Source of the DNA: Anadara kagoshimensis
Taxonomy: Eukaryota; Mollusca; Bivalvia; Arcoida; Arcidae
Direction: 5' to 3'
Length of the DNA stretch: 64,000 nucleotides
Assembly (NCBI GenBank): GCA_021292105.1
Contig: CM037863.1
Coordinates: 9,798,085-9,862,084, forward strand
The notes beneath the pieces are model-generated. The model had not been told where the DNA came from and did no database searches. It saw only the letters and a list, made by a program, of their open reading frames with translations. Positions 10,875 to 22,872 of the stretch are shown here, one piece after another; the stretch's first letter is position 1, and every line of letters starts with the position of its first letter. Position numbers and translations under genes: made by a program.

Positions 10875-10877
<3 letters not shown>

Positions 10878-10966
<89 letters not shown>
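10878..10966. repeat. Compound microsatellite (AC)n(TC)n(TA)n
   Basis: Three adjoining dinucleotide runs switch motif cleanly: CA, then CT, then TA. Open frames here are artefacts. Confidence 0.97.
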
Positions 10967-10967
<1 letters not shown>

Positions 10968-11023
10968 CATGATATAATACATACACTACCAAAATTCTCT
11001 TTAAATTGTCAATTTTGATTTCA

Positions 11024-11215
11024 CACGGGTGTAGCTAGACTGGAGGTTCTTGCATTTCCGAAGCACCGATCTCAACCCGCTCCTATTGTTGGAAGTTCAC
11101 CGTGTTTCACTTACTTTACCAATTTTCAAAGCACTAGTATTTACTTTTCATTTGGAAATGTGATTCGGACATGGGACGGCATGTTTGTGTTTGCTTCAAT
11201 ACAATGTTTATTTTT
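11024..11215 (+). repeat. Dispersed copy of the Penelope-element 3' tail
   Basis: CACACGGGTGTAGCTAG, TCCGAAGCACC, TTGGAAGTTCACCGTGT, CCAATTTTCAAAG and GTGATTCGGACATGG occur in the same order as in 46272-46440, immediately downstream of the Penelope-like RT frame. It is a solo tail without RT. Confidence 0.7.
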
Positions 11216-11517
11216 GCCCTCGGATGCCAGTTAAAAAGACAAAACCAGCCGTCCTCTTATTACCTATATATCATCATATAATGCATTATACCTGAAGTCG
11301 GTATGTCTGGGTCAGTATACTCAGAATTATATGTCTATTTATAGTAACTCAGTGATTTATTAACAATAAAATGTTTATTTTTAACACTATCTTTTACATT
11401 TTTACAAGCTGACTTCTGCATTAAAGTTTTAGATCCCTGATGCAACAAACTTACGACGCAATATATATTTCCAATATGAAAATGCTTCATGTCCAATTGC
11501 AGATGTAAAGTAAGGAT

Positions 11518-11697
11518 ACAGTCCAACCTGTTTAAAAGGCCACCTCTATCTAAGGGCCACCTGCTTATAAAGGTCTATTTAGAACTGTATCCAAATTGTT
11601 CTTTATTCATATATATTTGAACCTGTATATACAGCCCCCTGTCTATGGAGGCCGCTTTAACTGGTTTCCCTTCGGTGGCCTTTATAGACAGGTTTGT
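11518..11697. mobile_element. Short 'AAAGGCCACC' foldback element
   Basis: The ends ACAGTCCAACCTGTTTAAAA and GGCCTTTATAGACAGGTTTG are inverted relatives. The centre TTCATATATATTTGAACCTG is shared with the copies at 4846 and 34267. Confidence 0.7.
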
Positions 11698-12342
11698 AAG
11701 TTCCTATTTTCTCCAACATATAATTAAATGTGTAAAAAATAAATAAATAGATAAATAAATAAATAAATAAATACCAGTCTGCAGTTTGAATGACATTTAA
11801 TTATGGGCCATGTAAAAACAGAAACAAATCATTCCAATGATATATTGATAGATTATTCGAAGAGAACAGCCGATATTGTAATGACATTCCAAAACAACAG
11901 TTCAAAACTGAGTAGAAACAGGATTTTTAAACGAAGGAAATTTTTTAAACAACAAGAACTGAATTGTATTAACATATTGGAACCATACACACCACACACT
12001 CTTATTCGACTCCATTAAACCTTATAAAAGGTTAAAATATTGGATATGTTTTTCTCGACTGTCAGCATAAAATTAAAAAAAAACAAAACAAAACATGCGA
12101 ATATTTTCTAAATGATGAATATAATGCATCTACACAAGAACAAACATCTGCGTTAAGATTGGCCAACAATAATAATATTATTAATTCCAGTGTTAGAAAT
12201 AAAACAACCGTAATTTTAAGTTGTCAACAAAAACGTTTTGGTTTTTATAAAATTCTGCCAGTTAACTGTCCACATATGATAGTTCTGAGTTAAAATGTTA
12301 TTACATAACATGACAACATATTAATCACAGCTAAACTTTATA
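11698..12342. other. Intronic stretch, no gene seen
   Basis: Contains (AAAT)n at 11739-11773. A 71-codon frame at 11803-12018 has no recognisable features. Confidence 0.5.
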
Positions 12343-12570
12343 TACAGTGCAGTGCTGTCGAAAGTTCAACACCGTGTTAACGAATTAGTGCCACATCGGC
12401 AGGTCGTCCCATCAGCCCCCCCCCCCTCGTTAACTCCATCTTGGAAGCTGTTAGATATCTCTCGATAGCTTTACGGTTACTAGCAATCCATATCTGAACC
12501 CCTTTGACAGCCGAGTGTCAATTCCCTTTTCGCTAGTTCACTGTTAAACTCCCGACAGGTCTGTGCTGTA
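12343..12570. mobile_element. 'ACAGACCTGTCGAAAGTTTAAC' family MITE, copy 1
   Basis: The left end TACAGTGCAGTGCTGTCGAA continues AAGTTCAAC. The right end is ACTGTTAAACTCCCGACAGG then TCTGTGCTGTA. The ends are inverted relatives, total length is about 228 bp, and there is no ORF. Other copies are at 14571, 48396, 51491 and 57126. Confidence 0.75.
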
Positions 12571-12719
12571 CAAGATAAAGGTGTTTATGTATGTAAAGTC
12601 CGTACAAAAGTTATGCCCGTCGTCCGTTTTGGCATTTAGACTTCATTTACATCTATAGAAGACACCATTTTATTTTAGACTCACAATAATTTTATTATAA
12701 CGCCCGTTTTTGTCTTGGA

Positions 12720-14400
12720 CTTTAAATTATCCTTTTCTCCCTAATTTTGAGAATTTCAATAAAATTCCTAAACAATGGCTTTAAACAACCTTTTCATTGT
12801 TCATGTTGGTAGTCATTCCATCCATTTTAAAACATAAGTTAACAAGTTATTGTTACACAGGTTTATGTTGCATTCTCTTACTTACATAAAATAATACCCC
12901 TCTCTCTTGTTTTAATAATTTAAAAAAAAAAAATAATAATAAATAAATAAATGAATAAATAAAATAAATAAATAAATAAATAAATAAAAATCAAATAAAA
13001 ATAAATAAATAAATATTAAATATAAATAAATTAATGAATAAATAAATAAATAAATAAATAAACCGTGGTTTAATTAGCCATTTCATTTTTACTGCTGGAA
13101 GTCACTGTACCCATTTTAAAACATAAAGCTCCATTGAAAAATAGTAAAAATTTTGTAACATATCAGAATGTCGTCATTTTATCTAGGTCATTAAATTAGC
13201 ATTTTCTCCCTAATTTTAAGAATTTCAATAAATTTTTAAACCATTGGTGTTAATTAGCCATTTAATTTTTGCTGCTGGTGGAAGTTATTTCACCTATTTT
13301 AAAACATTCTTATAAAAGCTAGAACAATTATAGGTACGTGGTTATATGTTGCGTTTTCTGATAGAATATTTAGATTATTTAACGTAACACAACATTGATC
13401 ATGAAATGTCATGAAAAATATCGCCATTTTATCTAGGTTAATACCGCATGCATTAAATTAATTCTCAGCACAATATTAAGTTCCATTAAAATTTCTAAAC
13501 AACTATGTTCATTGGTAGTCGTTCCACCCATTTTAAAACAGTTTAAATAGTCATCAAAACTTTATTTTGCAACTCCTTGAATAATATCTTTCTCCCTAAT
13601 TTTAAAAAGGTCTAAACAATGGAATTTAAAACCTTATCATTTTTCTGTTGGCAGTCTTTCCATTTTGAAACACAAGTCAAAAAGTCATCGGCACATGGCT
13701 GTATTTTGCATCTTCTGAGATAATCCCTATTCCTAATTTTAAGAATTTTAATAACATTTCTAAACAATGGGGTTCATCAACCTTTTCATTTTTTTCTGGT
13801 GATAGTAATTTCACCTATATTTAAATATAAGCCAGTTCGTATTGCATCTTGTGACATAATTTTTAGGTTATTTAATATATGCCACGTAATATGTCGCCAG
13901 GTTAAAAGTTTCGGCACAATTTCATTAGGACAGTAAATTAGCCCTCTCTTCCTTATTTCATAAATTTCAACCATAGAGTTCCACAACCTTTTCTTTTTAG
14001 TGCTGGTAGTAATTTTATCCACGTTAAAACATACATTAAGTTATCGTTGTACGGAATAATGTTGTCTTATCCGACATGATTTCTAAATTATTTCATATAT
14101 CAAAACATTGAAATGCTATGTACAATTGTCTCCAGGTTACAAGTTTCGGAACAAGTTCATTAGGGTATTAAATTAGCCTCCTCTCCCTAATTTAAATAAT
14201 TCAACAATAGAGTTCATCAACCTTTTCTTTTTTTTAACTGCTGGTAGTCATTTTACCTACTTTCAAACGTACATTAAAAGTTATCGGTGCTAAATTTTGT
14301 CTTATCCGACAGAAATTCTGGGTTATTTCATATATCAAAACTTTGAAATGTCATGTAAAATATTGCCAGGTCAAAGGTTTTTACACAAGTTCATTAGGCT
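12720..14400. repeat. Diverged ~150-250 bp tandem repeat
   Basis: About eight to ten copies share TCTCCCTAATTTTAAGAATT, then TCAATAAAATTTCTAAACAA, AACCTTTTCATTTTT, CTGGTAGTCATT and CCATTTTAAAACATA. Unit length varies through internal indels and (AAAT)n insertions (12930-13065). Non-coding, in gene A intron 1. Confidence 0.8.
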
Positions 14401-14570
14401 AATTAAGAATAAACATATAGACTTTTGTGCTGCATAGGTATAAAACTAAAGTGGCTATAATTACTATGAATAATAAAAAAAATAGTTTAATTCAAGTCAT
14501 TACGACTTAGAGTAATAAATGACAATGCCATTCATACAATAATTTCATTGCTTTTTCTGTCTAAAGACAG

Positions 14571-14794
14571 TACAGACCCGTCAAAAGTTTAACAATCAGC
14601 TCATGAATTAATGCCGAATTGACAGGTCATTTCGTCCCCTTGTTCGCTGTATCTCGACAACTGCTCTCTCTCTCAATCTCTCGCATATGGTATCTTTTCG
14701 GTCACTAGTTGTCCATCTATGAGCTACTGGGCAGCCAAGCTTCGACTCACTTTTTGTCAGTCTACTGTTAAACTTTCGACAGGTATGTACTGTA
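14571..14794. mobile_element. 'ACAGACCTGTCGAAAGTTTAAC' family MITE, copy 2
   Basis: The ends are TACAGACCCGTCAAAAGTTT and TTAAACTTTCGACAGGTATG then TACTGTA. The interior shares GAATTAATGCCGAATTGACA with the copy at 57126. Confidence 0.8.
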
Positions 14795-15239
14795 TAAATA
14801 TGTTTACCAAGACGGTTCTAGGGCTGTTTTGTGAGGTCATCATGTTTAATGTCAGCCGGGGCAGGTATGTGACCATGAGACCATGAAAATGAACAACAGG
14901 CCGTGATAATGTAAAAACCCATAAAAATAAGACAATTACCAAATTATAATTACACATCTAACTTTCTGTAATTATGCCTCATTTTATAGCCCATAACTTC
15001 CATCTCTCTTTATAATAGTTAATTAAGACAATATTTATGTGTTGGTCATGATCTGTGTTAAAAGTGTTTGAATTATGTATTCCATTAAACTCGTTTCCGC
15101 CTGCCAATAAATGTTTGAAGACGTTAAGTAGGTCATGTTGCGTTACTTCCAGACATTTTTTAAATTTATATGGACATATTAGTTTTTCATTACTCGAGTG
15201 ATCTCATATGGAAGGCGTATTGCTACCGCCATCTTGCCA
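14795..15239. other. Intronic stretch, no gene seen
   Basis: No repeat unit, RNA motif or exon was recognised; a 66-codon minus-strand frame at 14757-14957 overlaps the MITE and is not credible. Confidence 0.4.
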
Positions 15240-15960
15240 CCTTTAGCAGTCTGAAATAAGCGTGTATAAAAATAGTGCACGATGCACCTTGTGCAGCCTG
15301 TGGATAATATAAGTTTGCATTAATTACAGATTATACCAGTTTTAATTTTACAGCACTAGACGGCCGTTTCGGAATACAATTCCTCATCAGTAGTGCTTGG
15401 ACCAAAATTATGAAACCAACATTATTTTGAAGATGTTGAAAAGCTACCCAAAGGACAAAAATATATTTTACCAAATAAGCTAAGGAAATACTTCGCATGA
15501 GGGAGTATACCTTATTTTTGGAGAAATTTTTTAAATTAGATTATATTGCACCTTCAGTGGTATGGAAGTGCATATGGAAGTAGTACAACTTTAATCTATC
15601 ATGCAATTAAGCAGCCCGGATGAAGTTCTCATTTAAATATTGCACATTCCATCTTGAGCATCCTGGAAAAGGTGTGCATAATTGTACTACACAGCTTCAG
15701 TATTTTGAATAAGTGTGCAATAATTTACTGCATATTCCAAATCAAGTATCCCGGAGTAACCTCGAATTTAAAAAAAAGCAGATTCTACCTTGAACAATCT
15801 CGAAAAAAGTGCGCATTGAAATAGGACACGTTTCACTTTCGAGCAGCCTGCAGGAATAAGCGTTCATAAAAAAGGCACACTTTACCCCGAGAGCTGCACA
15901 ATAAGTGCATTAAATAGTGCACAGCTAGGACGTAACACTAGTTACATCATAATACAATAC
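15240..15960. repeat. Degenerate ~60-75 bp repeat
   Basis: Words such as GAGCAGCCTG, GAATAAGTGTGC, ATTTAAATAGTGCAC and CATTCCACCTTGAGCA recur roughly every 65 bp in altered form (15245, 15295, 15600, 15650, 15710, 15780, 15835, 15890). The hammerhead motif lies within the span. Confidence 0.6.
15352..15397 (-). ncRNA. Type I hammerhead ribozyme motif
   Basis: The 46 nt minus-strand motif has every conserved core element. Stem I is AGCACTA (15391-15397) pairing with TAGTGCT (15352-15358), 7 bp. Core CTGATGA is at 15384-15390. Stem II GGAAT-TGT-ATTCC is at 15371-15383 (5 bp, 3 nt loop). Core GAA is at 15368-15370. A very short stem III, ACGGCCGT, is at 15360-15367. The cleavage triplet GTC ends at 15359, so predicted self-cleavage falls between 15359 and 15358. 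The open stem is stem I, the type I topology known from metazoan retrozymes and Penelope-like elements, where stem III is also minimal. No second copy was seen nearby, so this is probably a solo retroelement remnant in gene A intron 1, antisense to the plus strand and in the sense of gene A transcription. Confidence 0.85.
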
Positions 15961-16237
15961 CACAAATCATTTTTGAATGTAAAAGGATATTGCAAAGTAA
16001 TTGGTTGACTCTTGTACCAAAATTGCCATGTGTAGTACATTGTTAACCACGGCGTGTTTGTATGTCAACGTAACATATTTTACGGACCTATAAATAATTT
16101 GATTAATTTGTTTATTAAGTAAAACTTGTTAAGTAAACTTATTGTTCACAGTGACATTTAAATCACAGAATACTGGAGAAATATAGTAAAGGGAAAGAAT
16201 ATCATAAATTGTCGTAGACATTATATACTAGGCCCCA

Positions 16238-16495
16238 GGTCCCGGTTTCACAATCATTTCTTAACTTAAGATTTTCCTTAACTTAAATCTGGCAAATTAA
16301 GAACCTTTATCATTTTGTTAATTATTAAGATATTGCGGTATTTAAGGTGCCATTTTAAAGATTACATCAAGCTTATAAAATCTGCATTTAGATTTTACAA
16401 AAAATTTATTTGTAGTTCAAAACAGAGCTTGCCAAAATTTGCTAAATTTAAGTTAAGGAAAATCTTAGTTAAGGAATGATTGTGAAACCGGGGCC
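16238..16495. mobile_element. Inverted-repeat MITE, 'TTCACAATCATT..' family
   Basis: The left end CCCGGTTTCACAATCATTTC continues TTAACTTAAGATTTTCCTTA. The right end is its reverse complement (..AATGATTGTGAAACCGGGGCC). The centre has AAAGATTACATCAAGCTTAT. It is 258 bp with no ORF. A further decayed copy abuts it at 16492-16690. Confidence 0.85.
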
Positions 16496-16844
16496 AGTTT
16501 CGCAATTATTTTCCTTAACTTAAATCTGACAAAATTTCAAATATTTATAATTTTTAACATATTCAGAAAATCAAAGGATTAATTTGAAGAATATTTCTTT
16601 AGCTTGAAACATTTTATTGAGTTTTATCAATAATTTTTAACAGTATGTCCCACAAAGATAACCAAAATACTACATTTTAAGTTAAGGAAACAGGGAGTAT
16701 TGTCCTGGTTTTACAGACATCATACCCGATATTCGAGATACAATAGCTGGTGCTACAAATATTGCACATAATTTTAGATTATCCAAATGTTTTTAGAAAT
16801 AAATTATTTTGTACACTACCAGGCTATTGGGCGTAGTTTGGACT

Positions 16845-17155
16845 TTTGCTCTAAAACACGCTGTTATGATGCATAAAAACCAACATACCAATCCATGTCC
16901 AAATCACAATCTCAAAGCAAAGTAAAAACAAACATACGAATCTACGTCAAAATCAATATTCCAAAGCAAAGTAAAAAACCCCATACGAATCCATGTCCAA
17001 ATCACAATCCTAAAGCAAAGTAAAAACAAACATACGAATCCATGACCTAATCACAACCCCAAAGCAAAGTAAAAACTTTGTAGCTGCCAAATTAGGTTAA
17101 ACACGTATACTTCCACCAGGAAAGTGAGGCCGAGTGCTCTGGAATGGGTATGCAT
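16845..17155 (-). repeat. Tandemised Penelope-tail end, minus orientation
   Basis: Four ~60 bp units of AAACAAACATACGAATCCAT then GTCCAAATCACAATC and AAAGCAAAGTAAAAA occur in series. A single ..GCTGCCAAATTAGGTTAAACACG, CCACCAGGAAAGTGAGGCCG and GGTGCTCTGGAA part follows. This is the reverse complement of the tail at 46300-46440 with its terminal ~55 bp repeated. Confidence 0.75.
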
Positions 17156-18025
17156 CTCTTGTTAAGCTAGCTAAACATTGCATGCATTATGTAAAAAAAA
17201 CATGCCTTGGTGATGCGCTTTTTTAATTTGCCTAATAAGTAAATTGGATTGACAAAGTGTTAAAGAAGTGTGTTTAAAAGGACCTTAACATTCAACTTGA
17301 CATCGTTATTGTTTGAACATTTGTGATGCACTTTTTAAATACAAAAATTGAGGCACCCACAGCAACTTCAGTATTTAAACACATAAGTATATAGCTATAG
17401 TGATCACCTCTTTATAAAAGCAACCGTTTATTAATGCCAAAGTTCATTTACTCCGTACTATAAAACGGACTCTAAAGTCCATTCATCTATATTAACCTTG
17501 TTTTGGGGTACTCTGTTAATTTTTTATATACAGATGCTATTCGTGCTACTTATGTTTCTGAAAAAAAACCAACCGTTTATGCCAATTGTGCAAAGTAACT
17601 GGATTTGTGAGTAAAGTTCCTTCAGGTCAACTTTCTATGCAAGCATCACTTAACTCTTAAACGTTAACGATCAGAGTGTTAGTCGACATAATAAATATTA
17701 CATAGATACAACACATAAAACACATAGTTACACGTGTAAATTATTGTGTTTTACTGCAAATGTCCCGGGTCAGGACACACCAGTAATGTAATATTGTTAT
17801 AAAACTCGTGTGAATTCTAGTGTTTTACTCGGACTGTCCAGGGTCAAGAAGTTGTTTGAGGTCCGTGGCTCAATGAAATGACCATAAATCTGTCCAATTA
17901 CATATATAATTTATATAAATTCCACTGACAATATAGACATTTACGGCTAGCTAGTCACCTAACGCATGCGCAGTACTGTCTGACCTACAGACGACTGATT
18001 ATTTGGCAATGTGATTTTGATATCT
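17156..18025. other. Intronic stretch, no gene seen
   Basis: No exon, RNA gene or clear repeat was identified. Confidence 0.4.
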
Positions 18026-18284
18026 GGCCCAGGTTTCACAATCATTCCTTAACTAAGATTTTCCTTAACTTAAATTTAGCAAATTTTAACAGGCTCTTTT
18101 CGGAACTACAAATAAATATTGTTGTCAAAACTTAATGCAGATGTCATAAGCTTGATATAATCTTTAAAATGGCACCTTAAAGTTCCGAATATCTTAACAA
18201 TTAACAAAATTATAAAGGTTCTAAATTTGCCAGATTTAAGTTAAGGAAAATCTTAAGTTAAGAAATGATTGTGAAACCGGGGCC
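18026..18284. mobile_element. Inverted-repeat MITE, 'TTCACAATCATT..' family
   Basis: GGCCCAGGTTTCACAATCAT on the left, and ..AGAAATGATTGTGAAACCGG then GGCC on the right. The interior is inverted relative to the 16238 copy (AAGCTTGATATAATCTTTAA), as expected for a near-palindromic element. Length 259 bp. Confidence 0.85.
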
Positions 18285-19580
18285 AGTTATCGGTGTTTTG
18301 AGTATTGGATTAGGTCTACCCTCAGCTTATTGGAACTTACAGTGATTTATTATAATAGGTTTTCACATCACCCAAAAGCCTTCTAATGTAGATTTGAAAG
18401 CTTTCTGTCGTAAAAGGAAGGGACAATTTTTCGATGTTTGTAGTATTTAAATTTGGTCTGCCTTTGAAAAAAACTAAATTGGAACAACTTGCCATATAAT
18501 TATTTATCATAGATGTCACTTCTTTCAAGTCTATTCTAAAGAAGGTTTTAATGGTTTATTTGTTTACACTTTTGAGCCATTTATCGAGTTTTTTTATTGT
18601 CTATTCCTATGCCTTGTCCAATATTAGTCTATGTAACCAAGAATTCGACTCGACGCAACAAAGAAATTTAAAAGAATTAAAGACTCAACATGCTGAACTA
18701 TGTTGTCTATGAAACTCCGGAACAGGAACTAATGAGAAACTGTTTGTTTTATTTTCACAACATTATATTTTTCGAACATGTTTAATACACATGGTTATAA
18801 CAAAGATCCGGTTGTTCCATGTATTATAAGCTTTGTAACTGTGTATCTTGTAATGATCCATGTATTCCAACGTAAACTAGGTAAATAATAAAGCGTGAGT
18901 GTATATGTTTTTACAAATATGTATACTTGTATGGGATTTGTATGCAGTATCGATTGATTGATTGATTTATTTATTTATTTATTTATTTATTTATTCATTT
19001 ATTTATTTATTTATTTGTTTGTTTCTTTCTTGATTTATTTATTTATATCACTGTTATATTTCTTGTGATAAATAAGTGAAAATATTTATTGAATACAGTT
19101 TTAAAAAGTGATTTATTTCCCTTTCTCTTCCCTCTTTCTTTTTTTACATTTTCTTAATTCATTTTAAGACCACCTCGCTCATTTATTTCATTTCAAAATA
19201 TCTTTGCTCCACCCTTTCAAAAAAATTCTCATAATTCTCCAAGACCCTCTACATATACTTTCATCCCTTTCTATAGGATATACTTAATATATGCATGTAG
19301 TATTTCCAAATATCCAAACCCTTTTCTACTATATAAGAAAACGCATTTGAATGAATTAAAACTTCCGTACTATGAAGACCGCATGTTGCATCTACTTATA
19401 AATGCAAAATTTTAATTCAAGTTTCAGAGTTTATGAAATATTCAGATGTCAGCTACAAGTTTATAATTAAAACGGACACGTAATTAATTATTTCACGGTT
19501 CTTGTCATACAATAAAATTAAAGCTTTGTTAAAAACAACCTGAATTACATCTAAATATAAAATCTACATACAATATTGTG
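18285..19580. other. Intronic stretch with (ATTT)n tracts
   Basis: (ATTT)n at 18964-19045; otherwise unique-looking AT-rich DNA without exons. Confidence 0.5.
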
Positions 19581-19589
19581 GCATTTATT

Positions 19590-19760
19590 TAACATCGGAG
19601 ATAGTGCAGTGGGTTAGGTATGCATGCAAATAAAAAGTGCTGATTTTGTCACTAAATAAAAATGCTAAATATAAATATGCATTACTAAGTAATTTATATG
19701 AATCATAAAATGGTTTTATGAATACATCTGATTGTGTTTTAGATTGTTTGTTGTGTGTTT
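19590..19760. repeat. Direct duplicate A of a ~140 bp segment
   Basis: GCAGTGGGTTAGGTATGC, AGTGCTGATTTTGTCA and TGAATACATCTGATTGT recur in the same order at 20890-21025 in altered form. A ~1.3 kb block with internal minisatellite lies between. Confidence 0.65.
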
Positions 19761-21480
19761 CACATTTCGGAATACGAGATTTATAGACTTCAGCTATTGA
19801 TGTCATATTGTACCTATGCTTTTAGAGTCACAATGGTGAATATGACGTTTGTGTCACATTTGTGGATTTGTTGTTTTGGACTTCAGTTTGTTTGTGTCAC
19901 ATTTGTGGATTTGAGGGTTTTGTACTTTGGTTTTGGTGTCACATTTGTAAATAGAGGGATTTTGAACCTTAGCGTTTTGTGTCACATTGGTGGATTTTAG
20001 GGTTTTGGTTCACATTGGTAAATAGAGAGGTCTTAAATATTAACTATTGGTATCACATTGGTGGATCTGATTTGTACTCGGTATTTAGCGTAAGTTTGGT
20101 AAAAAGAGGAGTTTTAGGCTTCGGCTGCTGGTGTCACACAGGTAAATTTTGAGGTTTGGACCGTTGGCGTCACAATAGTGGATATAAGAGGGGCTTTAGA
20201 CTCAGCTGTTTGTGTCATATTGGTGATTATGACAGTTATGGAGATGTTTGTGTCACTATTTCGAATTTAGAGTTGTTTAATCTCAGTAACATTGGTACAT
20301 GTAAATAGAGTAGTTTTGGACTGGTGCTGCTGGTGTCACATAGGTGAATCTTGAGGTTTGGACCGTTGATGTTGCAAAAGAAGACATAAAAAGGGTTTTA
20401 GACCCCTGCTGATTTTGTCATATTGGTGATTATGAGTTTTGTTGTTATTGGTGTAACCATTTCGAATTAAGGGTTGTTTGACCTCAGTAACATTGGTAAA
20501 CAAAATAGTTTTGGACCTTTGCTGCTGGTGTCACATAGGTGAATCTTGAGATAAATTGGATATTAGAGAGTTTAGACTCCAGCTGTTCGTGTAATATTGG
20601 TGATTGTAACAAATTTGTAGTTATTGGTGTAACCATTTTAATATTTGAGTTGTTTGACCGCAGTTGTTTCAGTCATATTAGTTAATATAGTGGTCACTGA
20701 GCTATGGTGTTTGTGTCACAATTGTAAACCTTGTCGTTTCGACTGTTGATGTTGGTGTCACAATAGTGAATATAGGGACTTTAGACCCCATCTGTTTTCG
20801 CCACATTGGTTCTTCTGGTACTTTTGATATTATTGATGCCACCATTTCGAATTTGATGTAGTTTTACCTCAGCTTTTTAAGTCACAGTGACATTTATTTA
20901 ACATCAGAGATTGTGCAGTGGGTAAAGTATGCGATCCAATAAGTGCTGATTTTATCATTATATAAGAACATAAAATGTAAATAAGGAATAATAAATAATT
21001 GTATGAATACATCCCATTGTATCTATATTGTTTGCTGTTGGTGCAGAATTGCTGTATAGGAGTCGGCTGATGGTACCACATTGAACATGAGCTTTCAGCT
21101 GTATGAATCTGGAGGTTTGTACTTCTGCTGTTTTGAAATCTTAGTGAATAAAGGGGTGGGAAATTTAATGTGTTGATGCCACATTAGTCAATATAGAGGT
21201 TTTAAAATTAGAAATTTTAGACACTTTGTTGTCTTGGGTGTTTTTTTTACCCCAGCATTTGGTGTATTATGGTGATGAAGCTGGGGCTTTTAGACATCGG
21301 CTTTTTGTGTCACAGTGTTGAATATATAAGATTTTGGACGTCAGTGGTTGTTGTCACTTTACTCCATATAGAAGTATTAGATCTAAGATGTTTGCATTAC
21401 ATTGTCGATTTTTACTACCTCAACTGTTTGTCTCACATGTTGGTGAAGGAGTTTTGTACTTTGGTGTTGCATGTTGAAAT
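19760..21480. repeat. Degenerate ~45-50 bp 'GTGTCACATTTGTGGATTT' repeat
   Basis: Some 30 diverged units of GTGTCACATTTGTGGATTTG followed by AGGGTTTTGGACTTCGGTTG-type sequence. The first four (19850-20000) are the most regular. The array is interrupted by the duplicate segment at 20890-21025. No reading frame is kept. Confidence 0.75.
20890..21025. repeat. Direct duplicate B of the ~140 bp segment
   Basis: It matches 19590-19760 (GTGCAGTGGGTAAAGTATGC, AAGTGCTGATTTTATCA, ATGAATACATCCCATTGT). It marks a local segmental duplication inside the minisatellite. Confidence 0.65.
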
Positions 21481-21596
21481 GTTGGTTTTTAATATAATTA
21501 TTTTAAAGATGTTTCTAAAAATACATGTTTTTGGAAATGTAGGCGTTTAAAATGAGAAGTGTTGTTGTTTATTGGAACATTTTTTCATTGCGCGTT

Positions 21597-22872
21597 CCTG
21601 TAAATGTCTTTTCTTGAATTGTTGTGGCTTTTCTGTAAATGGGATTTTCTTATATTGTTGTGGCTTTCCTGTGAATGACTTTTCTGATATTCTTGTGGCT
21701 TTCCTGTGAATGTCTTTTCTGATATTCTTGTGGCTTTCCTGTGAATGTCTTTTCTGATATTCTTGTGGCTTTCCTGTGAATGATTTTTCTGATATTCTTG
21801 TGGCTTTCCTATGGATGTCTTTTCTGATATTCTTGTGGCTTTCCTATGAATGGCTTTTCTGATATTCTTGTGGCTTTCCTATGAATGGCTTTTCTGATAT
21901 TTTTGTGGCTTTCCTGTGAATGACTTTTCTGATATTCTTGTGGCTTTCCTATGAATGTCTTTTCTGATATTCTTGTGGCTTTCCTGTGAATGACTTTTCT
22001 GATATTCTTGTGGCTTTCCTGTGAATGTCTTTTCTGATATTCTTGTGGCTTTCCTGTGAATGTCTTTTCTGATATTCTTGTGGCTTTCCTATGAATGTCT
22101 TTTCTGATATTCTTGTGGCTTTCCTGTGAATGACTTTTCTGATATTCTTGTGGCTTTCCTGTGAATGTCTTTTCTGATATTCTTGTGGCTTTCCTATGAA
22201 TGTCTTTTCTGATATTCTTGTGGCTTTCCTGTGAATGACTTTTCTGATATTCTTGTGGCTTTCCTGTGAATGTCTTTTCTGATATTCTTGTGGCTTTCCT
22301 ATGAATGTCTTTTCTGATATTCTTGTGGCTTTCCTATGAATGGCTTTTCTGATATTCTTGTGGCTTTCCTATGAATGACTTTTCTGATATTCTTGTGGCT
22401 TTCCTGTGAATGTCTTTTCTGATATTCTTGTGGCTTTCCTGTGAATGTCTTTTCTGATATTCTTGTGGCTTTCCTATGAATGTCTTTTCTGATATTCTTG
22501 TGGCTTTCCTATGAATGGCTTTTCTGATATGCTTGTGGCTTTCCTATGAATGTCTTTTCTGATATTCTTGTGGCTTTCCTGTGAATGACTTTTCTGATAT
22601 TCTTGTGGCTTTCCTGTGAATGTCTTTTCTGATATTCTTGTGGCTTTCCTATGAATGTCTTTTCTGATATTCTTGTGGCTTTCCTATGAATGTCTTTTCT
22701 GATATTCTTGTGGCTTTCCTATGAATGTCTTTTCTGATATCCTTGTGGCTTTCCTATGAATGGCTTTTCTGATATTCTTGTGGCTTTCCTATGAATGTCT
22801 TTTCTGATATTCTTGTGGCTTTCCTATGAATGGCTTTTCTGATATTCTTGTGGCTTTCCTGTGAATGACTTT
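21597..22872. repeat. 35 bp minisatellite, ~36 copies
   Basis: The unit is TGGCTTTCCTGTGAATGTCT then TTTCTGATATTCTTG, almost uniform in length. Variation is limited to G/A at position 11 and GTCT/GACT/GGCT at positions 17-20. A three-unit order (G..GACT, G..GTCT, A..GTCT) recurs, giving a 105 bp higher-order unit. Period 35 is not a multiple of three, so it is non-coding. Confidence 0.97.

Noticed and set aside
21597..22872. CRISPR-like regular array
   Set aside because: Units are head-to-tail without unique spacers, and the context is an animal genome; it is a minisatellite. The same applies to 42180-43395.
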